A DNA stretch of 64,000 nt from positions 868,001-932,000 of the forward strand of contig NZ_CP029347.1 in assembly GCF_003143555.1 (NCBI RefSeq). The letters are read 5' to 3'. This document shows, one piece after another, positions 41,808 through 52,855 of this stretch. Source of the DNA: Saliniradius amylolyticus. Lineage in GTDB: Bacteria; Pseudomonadota; Gammaproteobacteria; Enterobacterales; Alteromonadaceae. The notes below the pieces were generated by a model. That model saw nothing but the letters and a program-made list of their open reading frames with translations. It was not told where the DNA came from and made no database searches. Made by a program: the position numbers and the translations under genes. Within the stretch, counting starts at the first letter, position 1. Every line of letters starts with the position of its first letter.

Positions 41808-42350
41808 ATGAAACAGGTTAAGAAAACTCATATTGCATCAGCACTCGGCGCTATGGTGTTAGGTTCTATGGCTACTACAGCTGCAGCGGTAGAGACGGAA
41901 AATCCTTTTGGCATGACAACCCTGGAGTCGGGGTATATGCAGTTTGCCGGTGAGGGCAAGTGCGGCGAAGGCAAGTGCGGAGAGGATAAAAAAGCCCGCA
42001 AGGAAGGCAAATGTGGCGAGGGCAAATGCGGTGAAGAAAAAATGGCCCACAAAGAAGGGAAGTGTGGCGAAGGTAAATGCGGCGAAGCAAAGAAAGCTCA
42101 CAAAGAAGGGAAGTGTGGCGAAGGTAAATGCGGCGAAGAAAAAATGGCCCACAAGGAAGGGAAGTGTGGCGAAGGTAAATGCGGCGAAGCAAAGAAAGCC
42201 CACAAAGAAGGGAAATGTGGCGAAGGTAAATGCGGCGAAGCAAAGAAAGCCCACAAAGAAGGGAAATGTGGCGAAGGTAAATGTGGCGAAGCAAAGAAAA
42301 CCCACAAAGAAGGGAAATGTGGCGAAGGCAAATGCGGTGGTTCGCATTAA
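41808..42350 (+). CDS. hvfA: HvfA/bufferin-type RiPP precursor with 16 EGKCG motifs
   Basis: 180 residues: signal peptide 1-27 (ending TTAAA), a spacer to about residue 47, then eight tandem 17-residue blocks, each with two EGKCG motifs followed by a charged linker (E-K/A-K-x-A-H/R-K), and a C-terminal GGSH. 16 Cys in all, every one in EGKCG. In Haemophilus HvfA the HvfB-HvfC enzyme pair converts EGKCG cysteines to oxazolone/thioamide groups that bind copper. The neighbours here are exactly that pair. It could be mistaken for a metallothionein or low-complexity protein. Start has GAGGA upstream. Confidence 0.88.
   Translation: MKQVKKTHIASALGAMVLGSMATTAAAVETENPFGMTTLESGYMQFAGEGKCGEGKCGEDKKARKEGKCGEGKCGEEKMAHKEGKCGEGKCGEAKKAHKEGKCGEGKCGEEKMAHKEGKCGEGKCGEAKKAHKEGKCGEGKCGEAKKAHKEGKCGEGKCGEAKKTHKEGKCGEGKCGGSH
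41952..42338 (+). repeat. 51-bp tandem repeat inside the hvfA-like gene
   Basis: Eight units of 51 bp (the last truncated) starting at 41952, 42003, 42054, 42105, 42156, 42207, 42258 and 42309. Later units are nearly identical in DNA (GAAGGGAAATGTGGCGAAGG recurs), pointing to recent expansion by slippage or recombination; the first unit is the most diverged. Confidence 0.92.
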
Positions 42351-42372
42351 CGTCCTCTGGCAGAATGAGGGA

Positions 42373-42396
42373 GGCCGGTCTTAGCCGGCCTTTTTT
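42373..42396 (+). terminator. Hairpin/attenuator between the precursor and enzyme genes
   Basis: GGCCGG, six-base loop, CCGGCC and six T, 22 nt after the precursor stop and 10 nt before the hvfB start. Partial read-through would give much precursor and little enzyme, as in other RiPP operons. Confidence 0.75.
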
Positions 42397-42406
42397 AAGG
42401 AGTCTT

Positions 42407-43246
42407 ATGGGTATAACGCAATCCGAAGTTGGCCTTGGATTCAGGCGAGAAATGATTGAAGACGTGTTGGAGTACGGTCAGGTTCCAGTGGATTTCTGGG
42501 AAGTGGCTCCAGAAAACTGGATTCCCCTGGGAGGCCGGTATCACCAGGATTTTGCGACTCTAACCCGTCAGTATCCGTTTAAAACTCATGGTCTGTCGTT
42601 GTCCATCGGCAGTCCCGATCCATTGGATATTGAGTTTGTTAAGTCGGTTAAAAGCTTCCTCGATCGTCACGATATACAGCACTACTCCGAGCACTTAAGT
42701 TATTGCTCGGGCGAAGGGCATCTTTACGATCTGATGCCCATTCCTTTTACCGAGGAAGCAGCAGATTATGTAGCAAAGCGCGTGCGCCATGTGCAGGATA
42801 TTATTGAGCGACCATTGATCCTTGAAAATGTATCCTATTACGCGGCACCCGGACAGGAATTGAGTGAATTGGAATTTACCCTGGCAGTTATAGAGCAAGC
42901 TGACTGTCAGCTATTGCTGGATGTGAATAATATTTATGTTAATGCGACAAACCACGGTTATGACCCCATGGAGTTTTTACAAGGCTTGCCAAGCGAGCGA
43001 ATAGCCTATGGTCATATTGCCGGACACTTTAATGAAGCCGAGGATTTAATTGTCGATACTCACGGTGCCGATGTGATCGAACCGGTCTGGCAGTTGCTGG
43101 AGCAGGCTTACCTACTGCATGGAGTATTCCCAACTTTGTTGGAGCGCGACTTTAATATTCCCCCTCTGCCCGAGTTACTGGCTGAGGTAGATCGGATCCG
43201 TCAGATCCAGCATCGTCATTTAGCTCAAGCCAGTAAGAGTGCATGA
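42407..43246 (+). CDS. hvfB: DUF692 multinuclear iron oxidase (HvfB/BufB)
   Basis: Predicted multinuclear non-heme iron-dependent oxidative enzyme (MNIO) that modifies the Cys of EGKCG. 279 residues, TIM-barrel type. Conserved metal-binding candidates are present: His61 (HGLSLS), Glu95/His96 (HYSEHLSYC), Glu140/Asn141 (LENVSYY), Asp172 and His183 (LLDVNNIYVNATNHGYD), His203/His207 (GHIAGH), Asp217/His219 (VDTHGAD) and Glu246 (LLERDFN). The ATG follows AAGGAG; a longer frame reaching into the precursor gene is rejected. Its stop overlaps the hvfC start. Confidence 0.93.
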   Translation: MGITQSEVGLGFRREMIEDVLEYGQVPVDFWEVAPENWIPLGGRYHQDFATLTRQYPFKTHGLSLSIGSPDPLDIEFVKSVKSFLDRHDIQHYSEHLSYCSGEGHLYDLMPIPFTEEAADYVAKRVRHVQDIIERPLILENVSYYAAPGQELSELEFTLAVIEQADCQLLLDVNNIYVNATNHGYDPMEFLQGLPSERIAYGHIAGHFNEAEDLIVDTHGADVIEPVWQLLEQAYLLHGVFPTLLERDFNIPPLPELLAEVDRIRQIQHRHLAQASKSA

Positions 43247-43995
43247 TGTCCTTCAAGCAGGTTCAAAGAGAGTTTTATCAGCACATTCGAGACCCAGAGC
43301 ATAGCCCCCGCCCTGAAGAGCTTGAAGACCGGCGTATGCGGATTTATCGGGAGCTGTTTTTTAATAACGTAAAAGGTTTCTTAGATACCGGATTTCCAGT
43401 CCTCAAGAGTCTATACTCCGAGTTGAATTGGCAGAAGCTGTGTCGGCAGTTTTTTGTCGAACACCGTTGCCGGTCGCCCTATTTTGTCGACATCAGCAAG
43501 GAGTTTGTGGAGTACCTAGACAGGGAATACCAACCCCGGCCAGACGATTATCCCTTTTTGGCAGAGCTGGCTCACTATGAATGGGTGGAGTTGGCGCTGG
43601 ATAGCTCGACCCAAACCATTGCCCCTGAGCAACTCGTGACTCAATTGGTGCCGTCCTCGGCGTTGAGCATATCGCCACTGGCGTGGTTGCTAAGCTATGA
43701 CTATCCGGTTCACCAGGTCGCCCCTAAATACTGTCCAGACTCGTCTGATGGTCCCTATTATTTTGTGGTGCACAGGGACATAGAGCATTGTGTTCATTTC
43801 ACTCAGCTAAACCCCATGAATGCGGTGATGCTGGATTTTATCGACAATCATCCCGGCGTTAGCACCGAAATGGTAATAACGCAGATGACGAGTCACCTGC
43901 CTCAGTTAGCCCCTCAGCAGGTTTATCAGGGGGCGATGGCAGCTCTTCAAGAACTGGCACACAAACAGGTCCTGATCGGGGGCGAGTCCGGCTAG
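43243..43995 (+). CDS. hvfC: DUF2063 partner protein (HvfC/BufC)
   Basis: 250 residues. N-terminal DUF2063 domain (about 5-95: QREFYQHIRDPEHSPRPEE, RMRIYRELFFNNVKGFLDTGFPVLKS) and a C-terminal winged-helix-like region (MNAVMLDFIDNHPGVSTEMVITQM). In studied MNIO systems the partner binds the precursor and presents it to the oxidase; the old label of DNA-binding domain is misleading. ATGATG start overlaps the hvfB stop, implying a 1:1 complex. Confidence 0.92.
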   Translation: MMSFKQVQREFYQHIRDPEHSPRPEELEDRRMRIYRELFFNNVKGFLDTGFPVLKSLYSELNWQKLCRQFFVEHRCRSPYFVDISKEFVEYLDREYQPRPDDYPFLAELAHYEWVELALDSSTQTIAPEQLVTQLVPSSALSISPLAWLLSYDYPVHQVAPKYCPDSSDGPYYFVVHRDIEHCVHFTQLNPMNAVMLDFIDNHPGVSTEMVITQMTSHLPQLAPQQVYQGAMAALQELAHKQVLIGGESG

Positions 43996-44051
43996 GAATT
44001 TGACCGGCTTTGCTATAAGATTTGCCGCCTAGAAACTTCTAAGGTCATAGC

Positions 44052-44174
44052 ATGCAAGAGAAACAAACGAGTCAGGATCCTTTTAACTTCAAGTATCTGT
44101 TGATAGCTTTGGTGGTAATGCTGGCAATGCCAACGGTCCATGCCATTCTCGGCTGGTTTGTGTTTTACCTCTAA
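44052..44174 (+). CDS. 40-residue membrane peptide after hvfC
   Basis: Short frame with sequence start MQEKQTSQDPFNFKYLL, then one hydrophobic helix (LLIALVVMLAMPTVHAILGW) and end FVFYL. The N terminus is polar with a single Lys near the membrane, so a single-pass protein with the N terminus inside is likely. A ribosome site is weak (AAGGTC). It lies 56 nt after hvfC and 12 nt before apt. It is not the DoxX-type HvfD seen in other loci. Function unknown. Confidence 0.55.
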   Translation: MQEKQTSQDPFNFKYLLIALVVMLAMPTVHAILGWFVFYL

Positions 44175-44186
44175 ACTAAGCAAATT

Positions 44187-44723
44187 GTGAATCTCGACCA
44201 GATTAAAGCCACTATTACCACGGTGCCGGACTACCCCAAGCCCGGTATTCAGTTTCGCGATGTGACCACCTTAATGCAGCATGACGCCGCTTTTAAAGCC
44301 TGTATTCATCATCTTGCTGCGCGGTTCGATGATCTTAAAGTGGATAAGGTGGCTGGTACAGAAGCCAGGGGCTTTGTCTTCGGGGCTCCTCTGGCCATGG
44401 CGTTATCGGTCGGCTTTGTGCCTATCCGCAAGGCCAATAAATTGCCAAGAGCGGTGATCCGGCAGGAATATGAGCTTGAATATGGCAAAGACATGCTGGA
44501 GTTGCATCGGGACGCGGTTCAACCCGGCGACCGGATCCTGCTTATTGATGATCTTTTGGCCACAGGTGGCACCATGTTAGCCACTGCAGCCTTGGTCAGG
44601 CAGCTCGGAGGCGTCGTCGAAGACGCTGGATTTGTCGTGGACCTCCCCGCTCTGGGCGGTCGAGCCCGACTGCAGGAGGCTGGAATCCGCTGCCATACCC
44701 TGTGTCAATTTGAGGGAGACTGA
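44187..44723 (+). CDS. apt: Adenine phosphoribosyltransferase
   Basis: Purine salvage: adenine plus PRPP to AMP, cytosolic. 178 residues from a GTG start. Conserved DYPKPGIQFRDVTTLM, VAGTEARGFVFGAPLA, YELEYGKDMLELH and the PRPP loop LLIDDLLATGGTM. It sits four bases before dnaX, as apt-dnaX-ybaB-recR is a common gammaproteobacterial order. Confidence 0.96.
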   Translation: MNLDQIKATITTVPDYPKPGIQFRDVTTLMQHDAAFKACIHHLAARFDDLKVDKVAGTEARGFVFGAPLAMALSVGFVPIRKANKLPRAVIRQEYELEYGKDMLELHRDAVQPGDRILLIDDLLATGGTMLATAALVRQLGGVVEDAGFVVDLPALGGRARLQEAGIRCHTLCQFEGD

Positions 44724-44727
44724 GGCG

Positions 44728-46998
<2,271 letters not shown>

Positions 46999-47031
46999 AA
47001 TAAAGCAGTAAACTGAATAAAAGAGGTAGCT

Positions 47032-47358
47032 ATGTTTAAAGGCGGAATGGGCAACATCATGAAACAAGCCCAGCAAATGCAGGAAAAGATGCAGAAAGCC
47101 CAGCAGGAGTTGGCCGAACTGGAAGTGACTGGTGAAGCCGGAGCAGGACTGGTCAAGGTTACTATGACCTGCAACCACAACGTGCGTCGGGTGCATATCG
47201 ATGAAAGTCTGATGGAAGACGACAAAGACATGATCGAAGATCTGATGGCGGCCGCTACTAACGACGCGGTGCGTCGGGTGCAGGAAACCAGTCAGGAAAA
47301 AATGCAGTCGGTTACCGGTGGGATGCAACTCCCCCCAGGCATGAACATGCCGTTCTAA
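47032..47358 (+). CDS. ybaB: Nucleoid-associated protein YbaB/EbfC
   Basis: 108 residues, DNA-binding dimer. [55 protein letters not shown] is the family core, with a Met/Pro-rich tail ([13 protein letters not shown]). GAGGTA precedes the ATG. It lies between dnaX and recR, its standard place. Confidence 0.95.
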   Translation: MFKGGMGNIMKQAQQMQEKMQKAQQELAELEVTGEAGAGLVKVTMTCNHNVRRVHIDESLMEDDKDMIEDLMAAATNDAVRRVQETSQEKMQSVTGGMQLPPGMNMPF

Positions 47359-47387
47359 CTGGCATTGTTGATGACAACCTATTTTTG

Positions 47388-47411
47388 CGGCTGCCCTGGG
47401 CAGCCGTTTTT
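47388..47411 (+). terminator. Hairpin between ybaB and recR
   Basis: CGGCTGCC, loop CTG, GGCAGCCG and a T run, 29 nt after ybaB. It overlaps the recR leader, so recR may depend on read-through or its own promoter. Confidence 0.75.
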
Positions 47412-47429
47412 ACTTCGGTACTAAGTATT

Positions 47430-48029
47430 ATGAAATTCAGCCCCTTACTCGATGAGTTGATTGAACAGTTCAAGGTTCTGCCCAGTGTGGGGCAGAAGAC
47501 GGCGCAGCGTATGGCGTTTCACTTGCTGGAGCGTAACCGTGAAGGCGCGCTTAAGCTCTCTGACGCGCTGCGTAACGCCATGGAACATATTCAGCACTGT
47601 CGTCAGTGCCGGACCTTCACCGAGTCTGACCTGTGCGATATCTGCGCCAGCTCCAAGCGCCAGGCCAGCGGCACTGTTTGTGTGGTGGAGTCGCCCCAGG
47701 ATGTGCTGGCCATTGAACAAACCTCGCAGTATCAGGGGTTGTATTTTGTGTTGATGGGGCATCTGTCACCCATTGATGGGATAGGCCCTAAGGATATTGG
47801 TCTGGATGTGTTCGCCGGTATGCTGGATGACACGGACACTCAAGAGGTGATCCTGGCCACTAACTCGACAGTGGAAGGCGAAGCCACCGCTCACTATATC
47901 CATCAGCTTTGTCAGGAGCGGGAAATTAAAACCACCCGCATCGCTCAGGGAGTGCCGGTGGGCGGTGAACTCGAGTATCTGGACGGCTCTACCCTGGTGC
48001 ACGCTTTCTCGGGTCGGCGGGAACTATAA
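47430..48029 (+). CDS. recR: Recombination mediator RecR
   Basis: Works with RecO and RecF in loading RecA on gapped DNA. 199 residues: helix-hairpin-helix [17 protein letters not shown], zinc finger Cys57, Cys60, Cys69, Cys72 (CRQC ... CDIC), Toprim domain from [14 protein letters not shown], and Walker B-like C terminus. The ATG giving [15 protein letters not shown] is the family start. Confidence 0.96.
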   Translation: MKFSPLLDELIEQFKVLPSVGQKTAQRMAFHLLERNREGALKLSDALRNAMEHIQHCRQCRTFTESDLCDICASSKRQASGTVCVVESPQDVLAIEQTSQYQGLYFVLMGHLSPIDGIGPKDIGLDVFAGMLDDTDTQEVILATNSTVEGEATAHYIHQLCQEREIKTTRIAQGVPVGGELEYLDGSTLVHAFSGRREL

Positions 48030-48045
48030 TTTTTAGTCTGGTGAG

Positions 48046-48071
48046 GTTGAAATTGCCCTGCCTGCCCCTAT
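48046..48071 (+). promoter_or_regulatory. Sigma-32 heat-shock promoter for htpG
   Basis: GTTGAAA, 12-nt spacer, CCCCTAT: close to CTTGAAA-N11-15-CCCCATNT, about 43 nt before htpG. Confidence 0.75.
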
Positions 48072-48113
48072 CTCCCTGTTCGTAGTATTGATAATGAACT
48101 AGGAGAGCTTTCT

Positions 48114-50036
48114 ATGGCCGATGCAGCCCATGTAGAAACGCACGGTTTTCAGACTGAAGTAAAGCAACTGCTTCAGTTGATGATTCATTCCCTGTATTCC
48201 AACAAAGAGATTTTCCTGCGTGAGTTGGTTTCCAACGCCGCCGACGCCGCCGACAAGTTGCGGTTTAAGGCGCTGTCGGATAACAGCCTGTATGAGGATA
48301 ACGGCGATCTGCGAGTACGCATCAGCGCCAATAAAGAGGCCGGTACCGTCACCATTAGTGATAATGGAATCGGCATGACCCGCGACGAGGTACTCCAGAA
48401 TCTTGGGACCATCGCCAAGTCGGGTACCGCCGAGTTCTTCAGTAAGCTGTCTGGCGACCAGGCGAAAGACTCTCAGCTTATCGGTCAGTTCGGTGTGGGC
48501 TTTTATTCGGCCTTTATCGTCGCAGACAAAGTCACTGTTCGTACCCGGGCGGCGGGCCATAAAGCCGATGAAGCGGTGGAATGGATCAGTGAAGGTGAGG
48601 GCGAGTACACCGTCGCCGACATTGAGAAAGCCGATCGTGGTACCGAGATCATCCTGCACCTGAGAGACGACGAAAAAGAGTTCCTGGACGACTGGCGCCT
48701 GCGCTCCATCGTCAACAAATACTCCGACCACATCAGTATCCCGGTGGAAATGTATAAAGAGGCCGAGCCTGAGCGCGACGGCCCGGACGGTGAGAAGATC
48801 CCCGAGCAGCCCGCTCACTGGGAAACCGTGAATAAGGCCACTGCCCTGTGGAACCGCGATAAGTCGGAGATCAGCGATGAAGAATACAAAGAATTCTACA
48901 AGCACGTCTCTCACGACTTTGGTGACCCGCTAAGCTGGTCACACAACAAGGTTGAAGGCAAGACCGAGTACACCAGCCTGCTCTATATCCCGTCCAAGGC
49001 GCCGTTTGACCTTTGGAACCGGGAGCAGAACCACGGTCTTAAGCTTTATGTGCAGCGTGTGTTTATCATGGACGACGCCGAGCAGTTTATGCCCACCTAC
49101 CTGCGCTTTGTAAAAGGGGTGCTGGACAGCTCAGACTTACCGCTGAATGTGTCCCGCGAGATTCTGCAAGACAACCGTATTACTCAGGCCATCCGTCAGG
49201 GTTGTACCAAGCGTGTGCTGACCATGCTGGAGCGCATGGCCAGAAACGATGCCGACAAATACCAGAGCTTCTGGAACGAGTTTGGTAATGTGATCAAAGA
49301 AGGCCCGGCGGAAGACTTTGCCAATAAAGAGAAGGTTGCTGGTCTGCTGCGTTTTGCTTCCACTCATGAGGACAGTGACGCTCAGACCGTATCGCTGGAC
49401 GACTACATTGGACGCATGAAAGACGGGCAGGACAAGATCTATTATGTTACCGCCGACAGCTACCTGGCGGCCAAAAACAGCCCGCATCTGGAAATCTTCC
49501 GTAAGAAGGGCATCGAAGTGCTGTTGATGTACGATCGCATCGACGAGTGGCTGATGTCCCATCTGAATGAGTATCAGGAGAAGTCTTTCCAATCCATCAC
49601 CAAAGGCGATCTGGATCTGGGTGACCTGGATGATGAAGACACTAAGAAGGCTCAGGAAGAGGCGGAAAAACAGGTCGAGGGCATCGAAAAGCGCGTCAAA
49701 GACGTGTTGGGCGAAAGAGTGAAGGAAGTTAAGCTCAGTCATCGTCTGACCGATTCGCCAGCGTGCGTAGTGGCCGATGAGCATGGCATGAGCACCCAGA
49801 TGGTGAAGTTGATGCAGGCGGCCGGTCAGCCCGTCCCTGAGGTGGCATACCACTTCGAACTGAATCCGGAGCATGAGCTGGTGAAAACCCTGTCGGACAT
49901 TCAGGATGAAGAGCGCTTTAAGGCCTTCACCGAAGTATTGTTTGACCAGGCGTCACTCACCGAACAGGGCAGTCTGAAAGATCCTGCTCAGTATGTTCAA
50001 AAGGTCAATCAGTTACTGATGACGTTGCTTAAGTAA
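48114..50036 (+). CDS. htpG: Hsp90-family chaperone HtpG
   Basis: ATP-dependent dimeric chaperone. 640 residues: N-terminal GHKL ATPase with [36 protein letters not shown] and [13 protein letters not shown]; middle domain with catalytic Arg in [12 protein letters not shown]-terminal dimerisation domain. All Bergerat-fold motifs intact. AGGAGAG precedes the ATG. Confidence 0.97.
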   Translation: MADAAHVETHGFQTEVKQLLQLMIHSLYSNKEIFLRELVSNAADAADKLRFKALSDNSLYEDNGDLRVRISANKEAGTVTISDNGIGMTRDEVLQNLGTIAKSGTAEFFSKLSGDQAKDSQLIGQFGVGFYSAFIVADKVTVRTRAAGHKADEAVEWISEGEGEYTVADIEKADRGTEIILHLRDDEKEFLDDWRLRSIVNKYSDHISIPVEMYKEAEPERDGPDGEKIPEQPAHWETVNKATALWNRDKSEISDEEYKEFYKHVSHDFGDPLSWSHNKVEGKTEYTSLLYIPSKAPFDLWNREQNHGLKLYVQRVFIMDDAEQFMPTYLRFVKGVLDSSDLPLNVSREILQDNRITQAIRQGCTKRVLTMLERMARNDADKYQSFWNEFGNVIKEGPAEDFANKEKVAGLLRFASTHEDSDAQTVSLDDYIGRMKDGQDKIYYVTADSYLAAKNSPHLEIFRKKGIEVLLMYDRIDEWLMSHLNEYQEKSFQSITKGDLDLGDLDDEDTKKAQEEAEKQVEGIEKRVKDVLGERVKEVKLSHRLTDSPACVVADEHGMSTQMVKLMQAAGQPVPEVAYHFELNPEHELVKTLSDIQDEERFKAFTEVLFDQASLTEQGSLKDPAQYVQKVNQLLMTLLK

Positions 50037-50042
50037 CAACAG

Positions 50043-50068
50043 GGCGGGCCACTGAGCCCGCCTTTTTT
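50043..50068 (+). terminator. Intrinsic terminator after htpG
   Basis: GGCGGGC, six-base loop, GCCCGCC and six T. Confidence 0.9.
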
Positions 50069-50166
50069 AATCCCACTCCATCAGGTCTCTCATCGCTCAT
50101 TAAGGCTAAAAGTCGTTAAGGAGTGGTATCGCTGGTTAAACTTTAGTCCAAGTCGCTTAATACTGA

Positions 50167-50898
<732 letters not shown>

Positions 50899-50909
50899 CT
50901 CAGTATTTA

Positions 50910-50934
50910 AAACCCGGCTTAGCCGGGTTTTTTT
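50910..50934 (+). terminator. Intrinsic terminator after adk
   Basis: AACCCGGC, loop TTA, GCCGGGTT and T run. Confidence 0.88.
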
Positions 50935-50947
50935 GTCTGCATCCGTT

Positions 50948-51751
50948 ATGTCTCTATTTCCCGGAGTGTATGAAAACGGCAGGCCCGACGGACCTGTGGT
51001 GGTCTTGCTACACAGCTCTTTGAGCAGCGCTCGCCAGTGGCAGGCTTTGATCAGCGAGTTGCAGGGCCACTGGCGCATATTGAATTTGGATCTGCTCGGT
51101 TATGGTCAGGCGCCAGCGCCCCACGATAAAGAGCGTCCATTTTCCCTCGCTCAGGAAGTACAGCGCATCGAAGGTATACTGGCTGATTATGAGGTTGAGT
51201 CTTTCACTCTGGTGGGCCATTCTTTTGGCGGTGCGGTGGCTCTGAAGCTGGCCTACGAGCTAGGAGACAGAGTAGAGTCTATGGCATTATTTGAGCCGGT
51301 GGCCTTTCACCTGTTAAATCCTGACAGTGAAGGCCTTACGGAAGTGCTGAGCATCTCAGGCCAGATGACACAGGCCGATAACTTTCAGGCGGCACAACAG
51401 TTTGTGGATTACTGGAACGGTAAAGGCTATTTTGCCGCTTTGCCGGAGAGGTTGCAGGCTGGAATGGCTGCTCAGGTACCCAAGGTCCGACAGGATTTCG
51501 AAGGACTTATCGGTGAAGGGTACACGTTGACCGATTATCGGGCGTTGACCTTGCCCTGTTTGCTTATGGCTGGTGAGCAAAGTCGCCGATCCAGCCGTGC
51601 CGTGGCGAAGGCACTGTCGCACACTCTGCCTGACTGTCGATTTACGTTCACTCCTGGTGGTCATATGGCGCCGATCAGCCATAGCGAGGCTGTTAACAAA
51701 CACATACTCTGTTTCCTGGATAGCATTAGCAGCCATCCAGCACGTTATTAG
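50948..51751 (+). CDS. Alpha/beta hydrolase
   Basis: 267 residues, no signal peptide. Oxyanion region VVVLLHSSLSSARQW, nucleophile elbow LVGHSFGGAVALKLAYEL, and a C-terminal His in TPGGHMAPISH; an Asp or Glu acid is probably in LLMAGEQSRRS. Substrate unknown. The ATG lies just after the adk terminator, and the gene may need its own promoter. A longer frame overlapping adk is rejected. It converges on the PPK2 gene with a four-base overlap of the ends. Confidence 0.85.
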   Translation: MSLFPGVYENGRPDGPVVVLLHSSLSSARQWQALISELQGHWRILNLDLLGYGQAPAPHDKERPFSLAQEVQRIEGILADYEVESFTLVGHSFGGAVALKLAYELGDRVESMALFEPVAFHLLNPDSEGLTEVLSISGQMTQADNFQAAQQFVDYWNGKGYFAALPERLQAGMAAQVPKVRQDFEGLIGEGYTLTDYRALTLPCLLMAGEQSRRSSRAVAKALSHTLPDCRFTFTPGGHMAPISHSEAVNKHILCFLDSISSHPARY

Positions 51752-52518
51752 TCGTTGTCAGAGAGTACATCTGCCGGTCCATAATGGATGTTTTGCAGCG
51801 AATCAGTGGCCAGTTTGGTGATTTGGTGAGCGTCGCAAGCTGGCTGCTTTGGGAATTCGTATTGCCTAAGAAAGTGGTCGATCAGTGTTAGTCTGGAAAA
51901 AGGCTTGTGATCAGACTCGATCACTGTCCAGGGAGCCACGGTGCTGTGGGTGTTCTGAAACATCCTTGAATAGGCTTCGCTGTAGTCATTCCAGCGTTGT
52001 CGGCTGACTACATCCATCTGGCTGAACTTCCAGTTTTTCCTTGGGTGTTTCAGTCTTCTCTCAAACCGCTTAGCCTGCTCCTGATGTGAAATGGATAAGA
52101 AATATTTGTGCAGCTTCAGCCCCTCATTGACCAGGCTATGTTCTAACAAAAGAACGGTTTGTAAAAACTGCTCAAGCTGTTCCTGACTACAAAAGTTCAT
52201 CACCGACTCGACTCCGGCGCGGTTATACCAGCTCCGGTCGAACAAGACGATTTCACCGCTGGCCGGGAGGTGTTTCAGGTAGCGTTGAAAGTACCACTGG
52301 CTCTGCTCCCGCGGCGTTGGTTTATCCAGTGCCACAACTCGGTAAAAGCGAGGGTTCAGATGCTGGGTAATGGTTCGGATCATGCTGCTCTTTCCGGCGC
52401 CATCTCGTCCCTCAAGCAAAATAACCACTTTTTGCTGGGTATCTCTGACCCACTGCTGGAAGTGAACCAACTGGGTTTGACGCTGTTTGAGCTGCTGACG
52501 GTGACTTTTATCGTCCAA
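51748..52518 (-). CDS. PPK2-family polyphosphate:nucleotide phosphotransferase
   Basis: 256 residues, class I length. Walker A EGRDGAGKSS (about 36-45), the LID-preceding VALDKPTPREQSQWYFQRYLKHLP, and Walker B IVLFDRSWYNRAGVESVM. Typical PPK2 has GxDAAGKGG; here the loop is GRDGAGKSS, closer to a generic kinase loop. Whether it makes or consumes polyphosphate, and which nucleotide it uses, cannot be read from the sequence. Confidence 0.88.
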   Translation of the reverse strand: MDDKSHRQQLKQRQTQLVHFQQWVRDTQQKVVILLEGRDGAGKSSMIRTITQHLNPRFYRVVALDKPTPREQSQWYFQRYLKHLPASGEIVLFDRSWYNRAGVESVMNFCSQEQLEQFLQTVLLLEHSLVNEGLKLHKYFLSISHQEQAKRFERRLKHPRKNWKFSQMDVVSRQRWNDYSEAYSRMFQNTHSTVAPWTVIESDHKPFSRLTLIDHFLRQYEFPKQPACDAHQITKLATDSLQNIHYGPADVLSDND

Positions 52519-52855
52519 TTGCTTCTGGCCCCGCTCCTCTGAAAGGGTTATTTTTTATTATAATTCAATGTCTAACCTTTGCACTCTGTGACAAGTTGTT
52601 GCAAAGCCCTGATCAAATTGGCATGGTAAGCAAACTGTAATATTAGTAACTCTTCTGTTAATTTCATGTTTCAAATTGCGTTTTTCGAGCCAGGACGGCC
52701 CACACATCCTTGCTCGACGGACTATCACCTGTCCGAGTGGTTTGACGAGTAATTTCCCCGCTTAACTCTCTTTTTTAGTTTGGTGCCCCGGCACTGATCC
52801 CGCATCACCATCGTGGTGGTGTCTCCATGTGACAAAAATAAAACAGGAGCTTTGT
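52519..52855. other. 337-bp divergent gap between PPK2 and S51 genes
   Basis: No credible gene. AT-rich near the PPK2 end (TTTTTTATTATAATTC). AAACAGGAG before the S51 start is its ribosome site. CACCATCGTGGTGGTG at about 52806-52821 is a short inverted repeat. Nothing else recognised. Confidence 0.4.

Noticed and set aside
41952-42338. CRISPR-like array because of regular repeats
   Set aside because: There are no unique spacers; the whole unit repeats in frame and codes for EGKCG blocks, and no cas gene is present.
41859-42347. Long Phe/Thr-rich reading frame antisense to the hvfA-like gene
   Set aside because: It is the mirror of the 51-bp repeat; it has no ribosome site and its composition follows from the repeat alone.
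41808-42350. Classical metallothionein
   Set aside because: The Cys pattern is strictly EGKCG, the protein has a signal peptide, and DUF692 and DUF2063 genes follow, which fits a modified peptide better.
48099-48914. 271-codon frame antisense to htpG
   Set aside because: Shadow of a strongly conserved gene, with third-position bias set by htpG.
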